Source: Gnetum montanum
Lineage: Eukaryota; Streptophyta; Gnetopsida; Gnetales; Gnetaceae
Length of the DNA stretch: 64,000 nt
Direction of reading: 5' to 3'
NCBI GenBank assembly: GCA_015680685.1
Contig: MNCI01012642.1
Span: forward strand, 49,047 to 113,046
In this document: positions 33,306 through 45,159 of the stretch, piece by piece
How the letters are laid out: each line of letters starts with the position of its first letter
Position numbering within the stretch: position 1 is the stretch's first letter
Made by a program: the position numbers and the translations under genes
Notes under the pieces: generated by a model
The model's input: the letters and a program-made list of their open reading frames with translations, nothing else
What the model was told of the DNA's origin: nothing
Databases searched by the model: none

Positions 33306-33929
33306 TGGTTCATGCCAAGAGTAGGCCACATAAGACATAGAGGCCTAAGAATAGGTTATGTAGGCCTAGTCGTAGGTTGCAGTCATCTAGTAGCATGCCA
33401 CATGGGTCACATAGGCTATAGAGGGTCACCAAGGATTATAGAGGGTTTCTTTGGATTGGCTTGTCCAGGATGGTGACCACTGCAATGTCTAGTGCTACCA
33501 TTGTCCTCCTACACACCACCACCATCGTTCTGTCCAACCATGGCTCCCTTGCTCATCCACTATTGCATGCACCATCATCACCATCCACCTTTGCTACCTT
33601 GCACATAACTAGCTTTTTTCCTACCCACACTACATCCACTCAAACCCTTCTATGCTACACAAGCCCTCAATCACTATTGCTACCACCTATATCTACCATG
33701 CTACTATTATCACTTGTGAAATTGCCTACCAAGACTAGGAAAAGTTGCATTCCTTAGCACCCATGGTTACCATTAGTGTTAAAGAATAATACCTCCTAGC
33801 GATGGAAAAATTTTTCTAACATTTGATGGAGAAATTTGAAATATCTATTAGTTGACCAAAGAAATTCATAAGATGTCAAAATCAAAGTTGCAAACTTTAT
33901 TTATAAGAATGCAAAGAAAAATTGTCAAA
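33306..33929. other. Unassigned, partly low-complexity sequence
   Basis: C/A-rich CACCACCAT-like runs at 33470-33720 produce a Thr/Ser/Leu-rich open frame that I regard as non-coding. The rest is AT-rich without recognisable content. Confidence 0.4.
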
Positions 33930-34045
33930 ATAGGAATTTCATGGATTGGTAAAGCAATTAGAATAAGAATTTTGCAATTAAGAATGCTTGCCCTAGAGCA
34001 GTATTGGGATGGGTGACCTCTTAGAAAGTCTTGAAAAATATGAAA
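33930..34045 (+). pseudogene. 5S rRNA-derived relic (3' half)
   Basis: AATTAAGAATGCTTGCCC, then AGAGCAGTATTGGGATGGGT, then GACCTCTTAGAAAGTC follow the order of the plant 5S rRNA 3' half (AAGCGTGCTTGGGC, GAGAGTAGTACTAGGATGGG, TGACCTCCTGGGAAGTC). It covers the internal promoter A box and C box. Similarity fades upstream of about 33950 and is lost after 34035. It could be a stray 5S copy, or part of a Cassandra-type miniature element, which carries 5S sequence in its LTR. No paired LTR is seen. Confidence 0.55.
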
Positions 34046-34430
34046 CTCTTTTGCAACTTCAAAGTTTATTTTTAATGAAACAAAAACTATTTTCAATAGA
34101 TTTTAAACTTTTGAACATCATGGAATGGCCATATTTAGCTTACAAAAAATGAAACATTAGTTTTTCAAGTTACTATTTAGAATACTAAAACATGGAAAAG
34201 CCTTACAAAATTAAATATTTACTTGAATAATTAGAATTTTTGGTGGTCAATTAGAAGTTCAGGTAAAGAAATTTCATTCATAGTAGTTTAACCTTCTTTG
34301 GAACCAATTAACTATCAAAAGACCCATAAAAAGGACTATAAAGACCAAGGAATCATCAACTTACTTGATTTTTTTGACCTACCAATTTCTAGAGCCTAGA
34401 GAGTACATTAGAGAATAATGGAATCCTAAG
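34046..34430. other. Unassigned sequence before chromovirus F gag
   Basis: AT-rich sequence with no clear feature. CCCATAAAAAGGACTATAAAG near 34320-34345 resembles a TATA region but has no context. It may be F leader. Confidence 0.35.
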
Positions 34431-35590
34431 TTAATGATCAAATGGATGTGGTTAAATCATAGATAATGAAATCAAAGATGTCCAGGAAGAAATCTTTCAA
34501 TCAACAAAGTGTTTGGAATAGATATGCAAAACATTTCTAAAGAAATTAGGAAATTGTCCTAAAGTTTAGAAGGAAAATGGTAAGAAGTGCAAGGAAAGAT
34601 AGGTTCCTTCACAAATTCCATCAAATAGTTAATTAATCATTTGACCCAATCTTCCAACTCAAACCATTATCCACCTGGGGACCAACACCAGGATCATTCC
34701 CAACATTACAGAGATTAGAATCAAGATCAAGTTTCCCATAGGGGTCAATATAGAAATTAGGTTCTACCTATTGGATGCCAAGGGGCTCATATCCCATCAC
34801 AAGGCCAAAGAGTAAAACATGAGGATGAGGATGTTAGAATTGGAAAAATGCATTGAGAGAATCACTAATCCAAGTTCATGCTAAAAAGGTAAAACAAGAT
34901 CATTATGATGGAGCCCCTAGATCTAGTGCCAAGGAAAAAGATTAGCTTCATAGCATGAAGAATTACTTCCTTGTGCTAAACTTATCAAGCCAAGAATGTT
35001 TGGAATTAGTCTCCTTGTATCTGAGAGAGCTAGTCGCAACATGATGGAATGGTTTAAGATCATACGGTCTAATCACCAGTTGGCTTAATTTTTGTCAAGA
35101 CTTTGAGAAAAAATTTGTACTATATTCATTCCTTAAGGAGTTAAGATGCGATTTGATTCTTTAAGATTGGGTAGATGATCCATGGAAGATTATCACAAGG
35201 AATTTTGTGACCTCTCTTAGTATGTAAGCCAATGGAATGAAGTAGAATTGGCTCCAAAGTTTATTGGTGGACTACATGCACAATTGCATCCTCAAACACA
35301 TGCACATAATCATCAAATAGTCAATGAAACATATATAATTTCTAAGGATTATGAGGAATCAAATCAAGTATGAACTATCCTTCAACAAGCAATGATAGAA
35401 GAACCACTCACCAAGAGAATTCGATATGAATGTTTTGCTTGCAGAAAATATCATTTCAAGTGAGATGTCCAAAGTTATGAGTAAGAATATAAAGGAGCAA
35501 TCAAAACAAGAATAAAAAATCCAACTCAAATATAGCTAAAGGAAAGATTTAAACTACTACTATAGCTACAATGAAGAAAATATTAGATTG
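34431..35590 (+). pseudogene. Chromovirus F gag, decayed
   Basis: In changing frames one reads a gag core, with SMEDYHKEFCDLS and QWNEVELAPKFIGGLHAQLH near 35180-35290. A single CCHC knuckle remnant reads CFACRKYHFK near 35434. Upstream, the N-terminal part from about 34450 is basic and poorly conserved. Many stops and frameshifts occur. The position directly before protease and the spacing fit Ty3/gypsy gag. Confidence 0.6.
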
Positions 35591-38500
35591 ATAAACTCAG
35601 GTTTGAGAAAATTTCAGTTTGCTTTATTGATTTTTGAAGGATTAATTAAAGGACAAAAGATTAAATTTTTTATTGATAGTCAAGTAAGTGATAATTTTTT
35701 TGACTTTAATTAAGCCATTTAAACTTACTTTCCAAGAAATTTATTAGAATAAAACTCGTAGATGGAATGACTGTAAGCAAGCATACCAAGTATGGAGAAG
35801 TTACCTTCACCTTGTAATACATTCATTTCATTGATCATTTTTTTGAATTTTCATTAGGATATATTGATGTGATATTAGGAATGTCCTTTCTACAAGAATT
35901 TGATATTACTATCCACTTTCGAACTTATGTTTAGAAAGTACCAACCATTGATGAAGTTAAGGTTCTAAGGAAGGTAGGAACAATAAAGCAAATTCACACA
36001 ATAACTATCAAGCAAGCCAAGAGTCTAGTCAAGAAGGGTGATACTATGTTAGTTATAATGGTAACTCAACCTCATATACCCTTTGATATTGAAATTGCAA
36101 TATAAAGATTTAGTATTCGGTGAAACTAGGGAACTACCTCCAAAAAGCACTGTGGAATATGCCATTGATATTTCCCCTAGTACAAAACTAGTTTGAAAAG
36201 CCCCTTATATATTTTCCACCTTAGAATTAAGAGAATTAACAGTAGAATTAGACCAACTAGTGGAAAAAAAATATTCAATCGAGTATCTCACCGTGGCATG
36301 CATCAGTCTTATTTGTCAAAAAGAAAGATGATACATTAAGATTATGCATTAATTATAGGATGTTGAATAAAGTAACGATCAAAACACTAATTTCTTACCT
36401 AGGATCAATGACCTATTTGATCAACTTACTAGAGCATCCTATTTCTCTTAGATTTAATTAAAATTATGTTGTCACCAAATAAAGATTAAGGAAAAAGATA
36501 TTTAAAAAATTGCTTCAAAACTAGGTATGAATTATATGAATTTGTAGTAATGTCATTTGGATTAACCAATGTGCTTGCAACATTTATGGCATAATGAATA
36601 ATATTTTCTAAGAATACCTTGGTAAATTTGTTATCTTATTTATGGATTAATACTTGTTTACTCTATATTAAAAGAAGAACATGTTAAACATTTAAAAAGT
36701 ATGATGGAAATTCTCAAGGAATATTAGCTAAAGGCAAAATTAAGCAAATGTGAACTATTCAAAAAAGAAGTATTGTACTTGGACAATATTGTATTTAAGC
36801 AAGGATTACAAGTAGACCTAGCTAAAGTTAGCATAGTTCAAGATTGGTTGGAACTTAAAGATGATACAATAGTTCATACTTAGGATTAACTAGTTTTTAT
36901 TGACATTTTATTAAAGATTATTCTACCTTGGTATACCCATTCATTGACCTTTTGTAAGAAAAATGTGTGTTTAAATTTGATGAAAAATGCAAGAAAGAAT
37001 TTCTTAGATTAAAGATGGCACTCACAAAAACACTTGTCCTAAGAATTCTAAATGAGGAAATACTATTTGAAGCATCTACAGATGCCTATGGAGTAGGAAT
37101 CAATGTAGTTCTTTCATAAGAAGACAAGGTGGTATGTTTTGAACCTTGTAAATTATGAGGAGCCAAGGTAAATTACTCAACCCATGATCTAGAATTGCAG
37201 GAAAATTTTCATGCTTTAAAATTTTAGAGATAGTATTTTTATGAAAATAGATTTGTATTGAAAATAGATCATAAAAGCGTAGAATACCTACAAAGACAAC
37301 CCTTCTTAAACACCTAAAAATGAAGGTAGGTAGAATTGTTAGTTGAATATGATTTTGAGATTAAATATATTCTAGGCATGAAAAATGTAGAAGTTGATGC
37401 CCTTAGCTGAATGTGGAACTTGATGATCGGCATTGTGAGCACCTCTATGGAAGGAGAAATTAAGGAAAGAATAAAAGAGGATCCTTATTTTATGAAGATT
37501 CTAGCTAATATTTCTTCTGAGCCCCTCTACCACCTCTCTTTAGATGGTCTATTTATGAAAGGACAAAGGGTATGTATACCAGAAGGAAATTCAAGACTTA
37601 AGCTATTGTCCGAAGCTCACGAAGTATCATATGTTGGACATCCTAGATATGATATGTAAATTTTATTTCTGCTCTAGAATGAAGAATGATATGTCCACAT
37701 ACATGAAAAATTATCCAACCTACTACAAAGTGAAAGTGAAACAAACTAAACCTAGTGGATTATTACAACATTTGGAACTCCCAATAGGAAATGCGAAGAT
37801 GCTACCATGGATTTTATAGTGGGATTACCAATAACTAAAAAATGGAATAACTCAATCTTGGTGATAGTTGACCATATATCATAGATGGCTCATTTCATAG
37901 CTTTAAAATCTATGAACATAACTAAAGAGGTAGCTCACAAATCTATACAAGAAATATTTTGATTAAATGAATGCCCAAAATCAATCACTTGTGATAGAGA
38001 TCCTAAGTTCATTTCAAAATTCTAGTGAAACCTTGTGATAGAGATCCTAAGTTTATCAACTAAATATTAGAAGACATTCCACGAAGCTACATTGGAAGTA
38101 GACCAAAGACATGGGAGAATTACTTACATCTAAGCTAAATTTGCCTATAATAATAATTATCATGGACCCATACATTGGACATCATTTGAAGTTATATATG
38201 GACAAAATTACCATACACCACTAACTTGGGTAGATCCAAATTTAAGAGAAAATTGGAACAAAGAAGAAATGAAAATAATGAAGAATATTGTTACAAGAGT
38301 TAAACAAAATTTGTAAGTAGCCCAAGATAAGTATATATGATATGTAGATTAACATAAACTTAAGAAGGAATTTCAAATCAGAGATCAAGTACTACTAAGA
38401 GTAAAAACCACTGGGAGTTCCCTTAGTTTAGGAAAATATACTAAGTTAGCTCCAACAAATTGTGGACCCTTTAAAATCTTAGAAAGAATTTGCAAAGTAG

Positions 38501-38800
38501 CATATTAATTAAATTTTTTAGCAACTTTAAGAATTCATCCAATTTTCTATGTAAGTCTAGTAAAGAAGCTCCATGAAAATGATATGCCTTACATGCTAGA
38601 TTGGAATACTTTACCCCTGAGATCCAATGCCAATTTCAAGGTCAAACCAATTATGATCAAAAATCACAAAACCAAGAAGCTTTGCAATAAAACCATTATA
38701 GAAGTACTCATCCAATGGTTGAATTGTGATCAACAAACTTGGGAAAATAGGAAGTTTATTCTTAACACTTATCCTTAGCTTTTTGATCATCATGATATTG
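35591..38800 (+). pseudogene. Chromovirus F pol: protease, RT, RNase H, integrase, chromodomain, decayed
   Basis: Protease shows KFFIDSQVSDNFF (35670, DSG changed to DSQ) and VILGMSFLQEFDI (35870). RT starts ELPPKSTVEYAIDIS (36130) and retains [10 protein letters not shown]. Its FxDD site near 36640 is broken by a stop. RNase H reads FEASTDAYGVGINVVLS (37066) and LKIDHKSVEYL (37258), ending GMKNVEVDALS. Integrase has LSEAHEVSYVGHP and RDPKFIS, but the segment holding the catalytic Glu is missing between two copies of TGTGATAGAGATCCTAAGTT (37989 and 38033). The chromodomain reads IIEVLIQWLNCDQQTWEN (38696-38750) and probably steered insertion. The element is dead. Confidence 0.8.
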
Positions 38801-38970
38801 AATAATGAATTATATTTATTATTATGTGATAAATTATATTTAGTAAATTATATTTTTCTTTATGTACAAATAATAATGAGGATAATAATGAAGAGGAGAA
38901 TGAGGAGCAAAATGGAGAAGTAGTTGTTGAGTAGATGGACATAGAGAAAGCACTTGAGGATAAGCTAGAT

Positions 38971-38986
38971 GCTTAAGGGGGTAGAT
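38971..38986 (+). other. Polypurine tract of chromovirus F
   Basis: GCTTAAGGGGGTAGAT lies directly before the 3' LTR, the expected plus-strand primer site. About 50 bp of acidic coding-like sequence ends just upstream. Confidence 0.75.
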
Positions 38987-39484
38987 TGTAATGTCCTACC
39001 TTGTTAAGGACATAATTATACTATAATCATGTAATTAGTCTTTGGAAGAACGGATTCCTTGTTATGAGAAGTTATGACTATTCACAATAGCCCTTGAGAA
39101 TGGGTTTTACCTATGGCATTTAAGGCTAGGCTTAGAGGTCGTATCATCATGGAGTTGTAGAGCCAAGATCGGCAAGTTATGAGAGCCAGGTGAAGTGGGA
39201 CAAGAAGGGACTAATCACCCCTTTAGTTGGTTAGCCTAACCATGGTAGAAGTGCTGGATTGCCTCTAAGGTCCTAAGTATCATAGGAAGATAACTCAAAG
39301 GGTGTTATAATGTACCAACTGGACATCAATAAAAATTTTCACTATTTTCCTTTTTTCCTCAATTCCATGTCCCTTTCTCATTATTTTCTAAGTTATATGA
39401 GAAATCAAGTTATTTCCACGCAATGTAATGTTTTTACACAAGGAACGATTATGTTTCATTGACATCCAAGAACGAGACGTCACA
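38987..39484 (+). repeat. 3' LTR of chromovirus F
   Basis: The LTR is 498 bp, starts TGTAATGTCC and ends CGTCACA. It is collinear with 2922-3418. The right flank GTTAT (39485-39489) pairs with ATTAT at 2917-2921. Confidence 0.87.
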
Positions 39485-40720
39485 GTTATATTCTTTTAAT
39501 GCTAGAGTGTAACATACATTTTTCTATCTATACTAGTTGATCTGAAATCTTTATGTTTATATCTTTAATATCATTATACCTACAAATGACTCTAGTAGGT
39601 GTTGTAGCTTTAGTAGCATTTACAGTAAATAGATTCCTAAAAAGATGATGATTTCCTAATACACGTCTAGAACATTTAGAATCAATGTACCAAGTGTTAT
39701 ATTCAATCTTAATAGATTATTTATTCATAACATTCTTGATAATTGAGATCACTTCAAGTAGGTTTTATTCACTCTTATGGTAGCTATTTTGATTGTCATT
39801 ATTGTATCTATTTTCATTCTGTCCTATCTTTTTTCTAATAATCCTTCTTTGAACTACAAAAAAACTTTTGTTTCTAAGATTGAACTAGTAGTTCTTGAGT
39901 TCATGTCCTTTTCTTTCATAGAAGGGGAAAATCTTTGATTGATTTAATTGATTCTTAAATCTTGATCTCTAATTACCATTGTATCATTAGTTTTATATCC
40001 AACATTCTCCTAGCTTATTCCTTGGACTATACATAACTTGTTCTATGTTCTCTAATTTTGTCTCAATTTCTTACAACTATAATTAGAATATTAATGTTGT
40101 AAAGTCTTGTCCTTTCTCTAGGACATCAATTTCTTAAGTAAATCCTTTATACTTATTAGGAAGTGCTTTAAGAAGATAGTTTATTCTTTCTTCATTTGTT
40201 ACCTCTTCGTCCCCATATTCAAGTTCTAATATAATTGCTTTCATGTCCTTTATGAAGTCTAATAATTTTTTCTTGCATTCATCTTCATGGTTTATAACTT
40301 TAAGAAGATATGATCTTTTCTTTCTTGATCTAAATATCCAAACATCGTCTAAAGATATTTCCAAATTTTCATAGTTGTTACTATAATATATACTAGATGA
40401 GATACTTCAATTGATGTTCATATATAGGGAATACTGATGGCCATATCATTCTACTCCCTTGTTCAATCATAATAAAGTATGAAATTGAAATTCGAGACAA
40501 CATGCCATAATCTATAGTTTTATAGGATGATTTTCATGGTTTGTGTTGAGGTCTTATAATTCTTCCTTGTAAACTTTTGTATGTCTATAAGTACAAACTT
40601 ATTGATTAATGACCTTAGGAGAATTTTTTTTCTTTTAGTACCATATTATACATGAAATTTGTAATATCTTCAATACTCTTATTTTCATTTTTCTTAGTGG
40701 AATCTTAATTATTACTTTAT
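39485..40720 (-). pseudogene. Copia G, 5' portion: gag and protease, decayed
   Basis: Gag core on the minus strand: LLDFIKDMKAIILELEYGDE and EERINYLLKALPNKYKGF (40300-40140), typical of copia gag (UBN2-like). Lower down, WYIDSKCSRRVLGNHHLFRN (39695-39640) is the copia protease start, with DSG changed to DSK. The frame runs into the chromovirus F insertion at 39485 and resumes at 2921. Stops and frame changes are frequent. Between gag and protease I expect the zinc knuckle but cannot see it clearly. Confidence 0.7.
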
Positions 40721-40734
40721 CTTTTAACTTTTTT

Positions 40735-40748
40735 GGGCTTTGATATCA
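40735..40748 (-). other. Primer-binding site of copia G
   Basis: TGATATCAAAGCCC on the minus strand lies directly next to the proposed LTR end. It resembles TGGTATCAAAGC, the initiator-methionine tRNA-type site of plant copia elements. Confidence 0.65.
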
Positions 40749-41282
40749 TGTCAAACTTAATGGAGTCTTTCAAGAGAAATAACTTAAGAAGGTAATGGGT
40801 TGAAGAACTTAATACTTTATAGTAGATTTGTAATATAAAAGAACTTTATAATCTAATAACTCTTTATAGAATAATTCTTATGAATAACTTTATTTAGACA
40901 TTTTGGTCATAATAGTTGTTCCTTAATCTTGGCAACAATTATTCTTTTTTTTTCTTCTTCCTCAACTTGACTTACATATAGAATTGGTATACCCTAGACC
41001 TTTAACTTGATAAAGAGTCATGACTCAACACAACAACATAATGCAACAAAATTTTTCTTATAAACTCATAAGCATATTTAATTATTCTTACAATTTATTT
41101 TATTTTGTAACACACACTTAAGTAACTTCCTTATTTCATAATACATAGACTTATGAATTACTTTGTATGTATTACAAATTGATACTAGGAGTTACAAAGT
41201 AACTCACTATACTTATGAATAGCTGACTTGACTCAATACAACATTTTATGAATTAAGACATTATGTGAATTACTCTCTAACA
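40749..41282 (-). repeat. Proposed 5' LTR of copia G
   Basis: In the element's direction it begins TGTTAGAGAGTAATTC and ends TTTGACA next to the primer site: 534 bp with TG...CA ends. The partner LTR is not in the window, so the outer boundary rests on the TGTTAGA start alone. Confidence 0.5.
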
Positions 41283-41540
41283 TATATATTACTACCTAAG
41301 TTCATGGGAGCAAAGTAAGAGTAAAAGGATTAATTTTCGATAGGGTACATCTATGTAAGATCGTAATTATTTAGTCTTAGTCTATCAAGAAAGATTTTTT
41401 TTATTTTTTATTGCATAAATTCTTTTTTCATGTTTAACTGAAAATTAATATAGCATATAGATAATCTTTTTTCAAAGCTATGTTTCTAGTAGGCTGGGAT
41501 TTTTTTAAATTACTAATTCCTAGTGTTTAGTCCCACCAAG
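41283..41540. other. Unassigned AT-rich spacer
   Basis: There is no recognisable gene or repeat between the copia G LTR and the tandem duplication. Confidence 0.4.
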
Positions 41541-41910
41541 TATATATACCATAGTATAGTCTTTTATCATAAGAAGTATTATCTCTTTTAGTCACATTAA
41601 TATAATGGTAGTAGAAACAACAAATCAATATGTATAGCCCTACTCATGGTCAAAGACAATAACGGCCAAAAATTACCCAACATTTGCTCATCCTAATTAA
41701 CATGCTAATTAGGTTCAATATCATGTATATATACCATAGTATAGTCTTTTATCATAAGAAGTATTATTTATTTTAGTCACATTAATATAATGGTAGTAGA
41801 AAAAACAAATCAATATGTATAGCCCTACTCATGGTCAAAGACAATAAGGGCCAAAAATTACCCAACATTTGCTCATCCTAATTAACATGCTAATTAGGTT
41901 CAATATCGTG
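41541..41910. repeat. 185-bp tandem duplication
   Basis: Two units, 41541-41725 and 41726-41910, both start TATATATACCATAGTATAGT and are nearly identical. They include CTACTCATGGTCAAAGACAA and CATCCTAATTAACATGCTAA. A third unit appears to start (CATACCAT at 41911) but stops. This is a recent local duplication of non-coding sequence. Confidence 0.88.
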
Positions 41911-41990
41911 CATACCATAAAACTAGCATTTGTAAAGTTACTTCATGGGTAGGAAAAACAAAAGTAGTTTTCTAAGTTGAAAAAAGTATC

Positions 41991-42587
41991 TGCAACACAA
42001 TATTCTATAACAAAAATTATTAGATGTGGAATTTCTTTGACAACAAGAATAATCTCTTTTTAATACTAGTATCTATGTTACCTTGGCTAGTATTGGAAAA
42101 ATATTTGACACAAAGGAAATGATAAATAATAAAAAGTAAAAGTAAAATATAACACACTAAATTTATGTGAGAAAATCCTTCAATGTGAAAGGAAACATCT
42201 ATAGGGCAAGGTAAAATAATTTTTTTTCAAGATGATTTAGTGAGTACAGGCTTCTCTTACTTTCTACAAGATCGTACCATACCTCTATTTATAGCATAGT
42301 ATCTCTTGATTTGTTAGTACTTAACTTTAGTAAATTCCATATTATAAGTAGAAGAGAGGACAAGTTACAATTGGTTCTTAATATTACTAATGTCCATATT
42401 ATAACTAGAACAGAGTACAGATTACATTGAGTTAAACAGTAAGTTAATTTTATGTTTGTTAGTTTCCCAAAGAATAAAAAACTAAAATTCCCAAGAATAA
42501 AGAGAGAAACCTCAATTCTCAAAAAATAGAAAAGGGAAATATTAGAGAGAATGAAACAATATAAGATAACTTATTATCAACTCAACA
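41991..42587 (-). repeat. 3' LTR of copia H
   Basis: In the element's direction it starts TGTTGAGTTGATAATAAG directly after TTTAAAGTAAAGAT, which resembles the copia polypurine tract (AAAGTGGGAGAT). It has a TATA box CTATAAATAG at 42294-42285 and a TTCTCACATAAATTT block, common in copia LTRs. The end ...TTGTGTTGCA (41991) is the best CA terminus. The partner LTR is not visible. Confidence 0.6.
42285..42294 (-). promoter_or_regulatory. TATA box of the copia H LTR
   Basis: The minus strand reads CTATAAATAG about 295 bp into the LTR, the usual distance for copia U3. Confidence 0.5.
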
Positions 42588-42774
42588 ATCTTTACTTTAA
42601 AAACAAACTCATTTTGACTTGTTGAAAGATATTCATCACCTTTCTTGTAACCTTAGAAGTCCAAGCATCACTTGAACTTCTTTAATAGTTTTATGTTTAT
42701 TAACATATTTGTACAATTTTACTTGTGTGAATTTTCTAAAGTAATAGTCTGCCTTCTTCAATAACCTATATTAT

Positions 42775-44058
42775 CTATTGATATTTGGTATGAATATGTT
42801 TTGTTCTATTATGTTGAATTTGATTCTTGGTGAAAGATATAACACTGTGATTATCATAAATATTGTTTACCTTTTCCCTTTTGATGTCTAAATCACCTAA
42901 TATTCCCTGGAACCAAATAACTTCCTTGAAGGTGTTTGTAATAGCAATGTACTCTACTTGAATGGTTGATAATGTTACAACAAATTGTAATTTTAACATC
43001 TAACTAATTAGACATGATGGAAGAGTAAAGAAAAAACTTGTGGTGGATCTACAATTTTGTAAGTCACCTACATAATCAAAATTTTTAAAAAACCACAATT
43101 TCACTATTATCTTTATTATGGGTGATACAATACTTTTCATTTCCCTTTATGTATTGAAACATCCATTTCACTATAACCCGATGGCCTTCACCAAAATTTG
43201 CCATAAATTTACTAAAGATTCTAACAACAAAAGAAATATCTAGTCTTGTACATACCATAACATAGATTAAAATTTCTACTACACTCACATAAGGTATAGT
43301 CATGAGACACATACTATTTTTCTTCTTCTAATCTAGGACATAAATCTAAAGATAGCTAATGAGTTAGTAAAATGGATACTAAAAAATTTAGAATCCATCA
43401 TATAAAAATGCATGAGGATTTTCTAAACATATTTATCTTGTGAAAACCATAGCTTATCATTTCTTCTATCCCTATGTATCTCTATACCCAATATTTGATT
43501 TACTAGTTCTACATCTTTTATATTAAATGTCCTAAATAGCTAAGCCTTTAACTATTTGATTCAAAATTTCTTTATCTTGTAATAAGTTTGTCATCAACAT
43601 ATAACACTAAAACTATGAACATGTCATTAGTATTGAATTTATAATAGACACACCACTTATATTCACCTTTTTGGAAATCATTGTTTAACATGAAACAATC
43701 AAACCTCATGTACCATTGCCTAGATGATTGTGTTAGGCTATACAATGACTTCATAACTTTCAAAACCAAATATTTCTTTTCTATCTATATAAAAAATTCT
43801 AGTTGTTTTACATATATTTCATCATCCAAGTAACCATGTATGAATGTTGTTTAAATATTTAATTATTCTAATTTCATATCAAATAAAAAAACTATAGCCA
43901 AAAAAATTTAAACATAAACTTTTTTTTACAATTGGTGAAAAAATTTCTATGAAATTTATACCTTATTTTTATGAATAAGCTTTTGCTACCAATCTTGCTT
44001 TGTACCTATCAATTTTACCATCAACTATTTTCTTTAATTTATAAATTTATTTACTATC
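42775..44058 (-). pseudogene. Copia H pol: RT and RNase H, truncated at its 5' side
   Basis: From 44058 down, the minus strand reads KLKKIVDGKIDRYKARLV (start of RT), then SLYSLTQSSRQWYMRFD and VLYVDDKLITR (43769-43572, YVDD intact). Next are VSVVEILIYVMVCTRLDISF (43290) and WMFQYIKGNEKYCITHN, and finally RNase H with TLSTIQVEYIAITNTFKEVI and QHNRTKHIHTKYQ (42999-42775). Several stops and frame changes separate the pieces. The element is cut exactly where element E begins; its gag, integrase and 5' LTR should lie beyond the window on the far side of E. Confidence 0.8.
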
Positions 44059-44114
44059 TAATGAGCCGTGAATACCGCTACGCTCAACCATATGAATCAC
44101 AAGCATTCACACAC
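44059..44114 (-). repeat. Element E 3' LTR, outer fragment
   Basis: TAATGAGCCGTGAATACC, then GCTACGCTCAACCATATGAA match the first 55 bases of the TGATGAG-family LTRs. The first G of TG is lost. The continuation is at 56103 (CACGAAATTTAGTCGAATTC), where the expected GATC-AGTCGAACTCC block resumes. Confidence 0.7.
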
Positions 44115-44972
44115 TAATGAGTGGCGAGGTACTCCGACGCTTAAACATACATATACGAGTGTGTACGAGTGATCCAGTCAAACTCCGTGGATGGACTAGT
44201 TGTGGCACCTAAACAACTATACATTAATTGCACTTCGCTATCTTCCCACCTAGACTATTATTTACTTTTTCATGTATAGTTTTTTCTAGAGTGAGGTGTA
44301 TGATGTGATTTCTAACACTAGGCTACTCCTAGAGACAATGAGAAATAATCTTAATTAAGCTAATAAACAATATGAAGTAAAACCTAAACTAGCTTAAGTG
44401 CGATGAGCATCCATCCATATGCATCTTGGACCTCATGTACTACTTCTAGGATTACTAAGTGCACATTACTTGAGCACTACTAGATATGCTATTAAGTTAC
44501 CAAGTAGTTACACTTAAATGTTCTTGATTAATACGTACTCATTCTGCATTATCAACATAAATAGTAAATGATGATAAATAAATATAAATTAAGGAAATAA
44601 TAAATTATAATTAACAATTAAAGCAAATAAAAGCTAAGTAAATGTTGCAATGATGGAGTAATCTCAATCTTTATTGTTGATTGTGTACATGTCCAAGTAC
44701 GTCACACCTAAATAAAGGTTCCATACAATTACAAGCATCACAGTACATGCATGCACTTGGGAAAAGAACTGAAAATTAACAAAAAGACTCTCAACTCTTA
44801 ATGACTAACTAATGACTTACCAATCAACCTTTTCCTATGCGCATGAGTGCTATATTTATAGGCTAACACAGGAAGCACGATATTATGTATATGATATAGT
44901 TACCTAGGCTGCGATATCGCGTACCCAATATTGAGTATCCGATATCAAGTCTTGATAAATCACGATTCATCA
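44115..44972 (-). repeat. 3' LTR of element C
   Basis: It starts TAATGAGTGGCGAGG (TG changed to TA) and ends GATTCATCA. TATA box (minus) is at 44851-44860. A short GATATC-type palindrome set is at 44880-44945, with several words mutated to ATAT forms. It is followed by TACCCCC. Confidence 0.82.
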
Positions 44973-44980
44973 TACCCCCA
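44973..44980 (-). other. Polypurine tract of element C
   Basis: The minus strand reads TGGGGGTA directly before the LTR, as in elements A and E. Confidence 0.7.
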
Positions 44981-45159
44981 CAATTGAATAACAACTCATC
45001 CTCAAGTCAAACAAACAAAAATGAAAATAAGTTCATTTGATTACATAGTGGATAGGTATGGGATTATGGACTAAATATGAATTATTCTATGCCACAGTGT
45101 GGAGTTAAACAAAATAAAATTAGGACACTAACACAGAATACAATAGACAAAATTTTTGA

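Larger units (their letters stand above)
2922..39484 (+). mobile_element. Chromovirus F (Ty3/gypsy with chromodomain), interrupted by elements A and T
   Basis: The paired LTRs at 2922-3418 and 38987-39484 have the same length within a base and are clearly alike, both starting TGTAA. A primer site follows the left LTR and a polypurine tract (AAGGGGGTAGAT) precedes the right one, so the element is plus-oriented. The target duplication is ATTAT (2917-2921) against GTTAT (39485-39489), four of five bases. It inserted into the protease region of copia G, whose frame resumes across the site. Elements A (3819-11238) and T (12784-32305) later inserted into it. Without them it is about 9.6 kb, long for a chromovirus, so another insertion may hide in 3433-34430. 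Confidence 0.85.

Noticed and set aside
33461-33757. 98-codon Thr/Ser/Leu-rich plus-strand frame
   Set aside because: It comes from CAC/ACC low-complexity sequence next to the minisatellite; no family resemblance.
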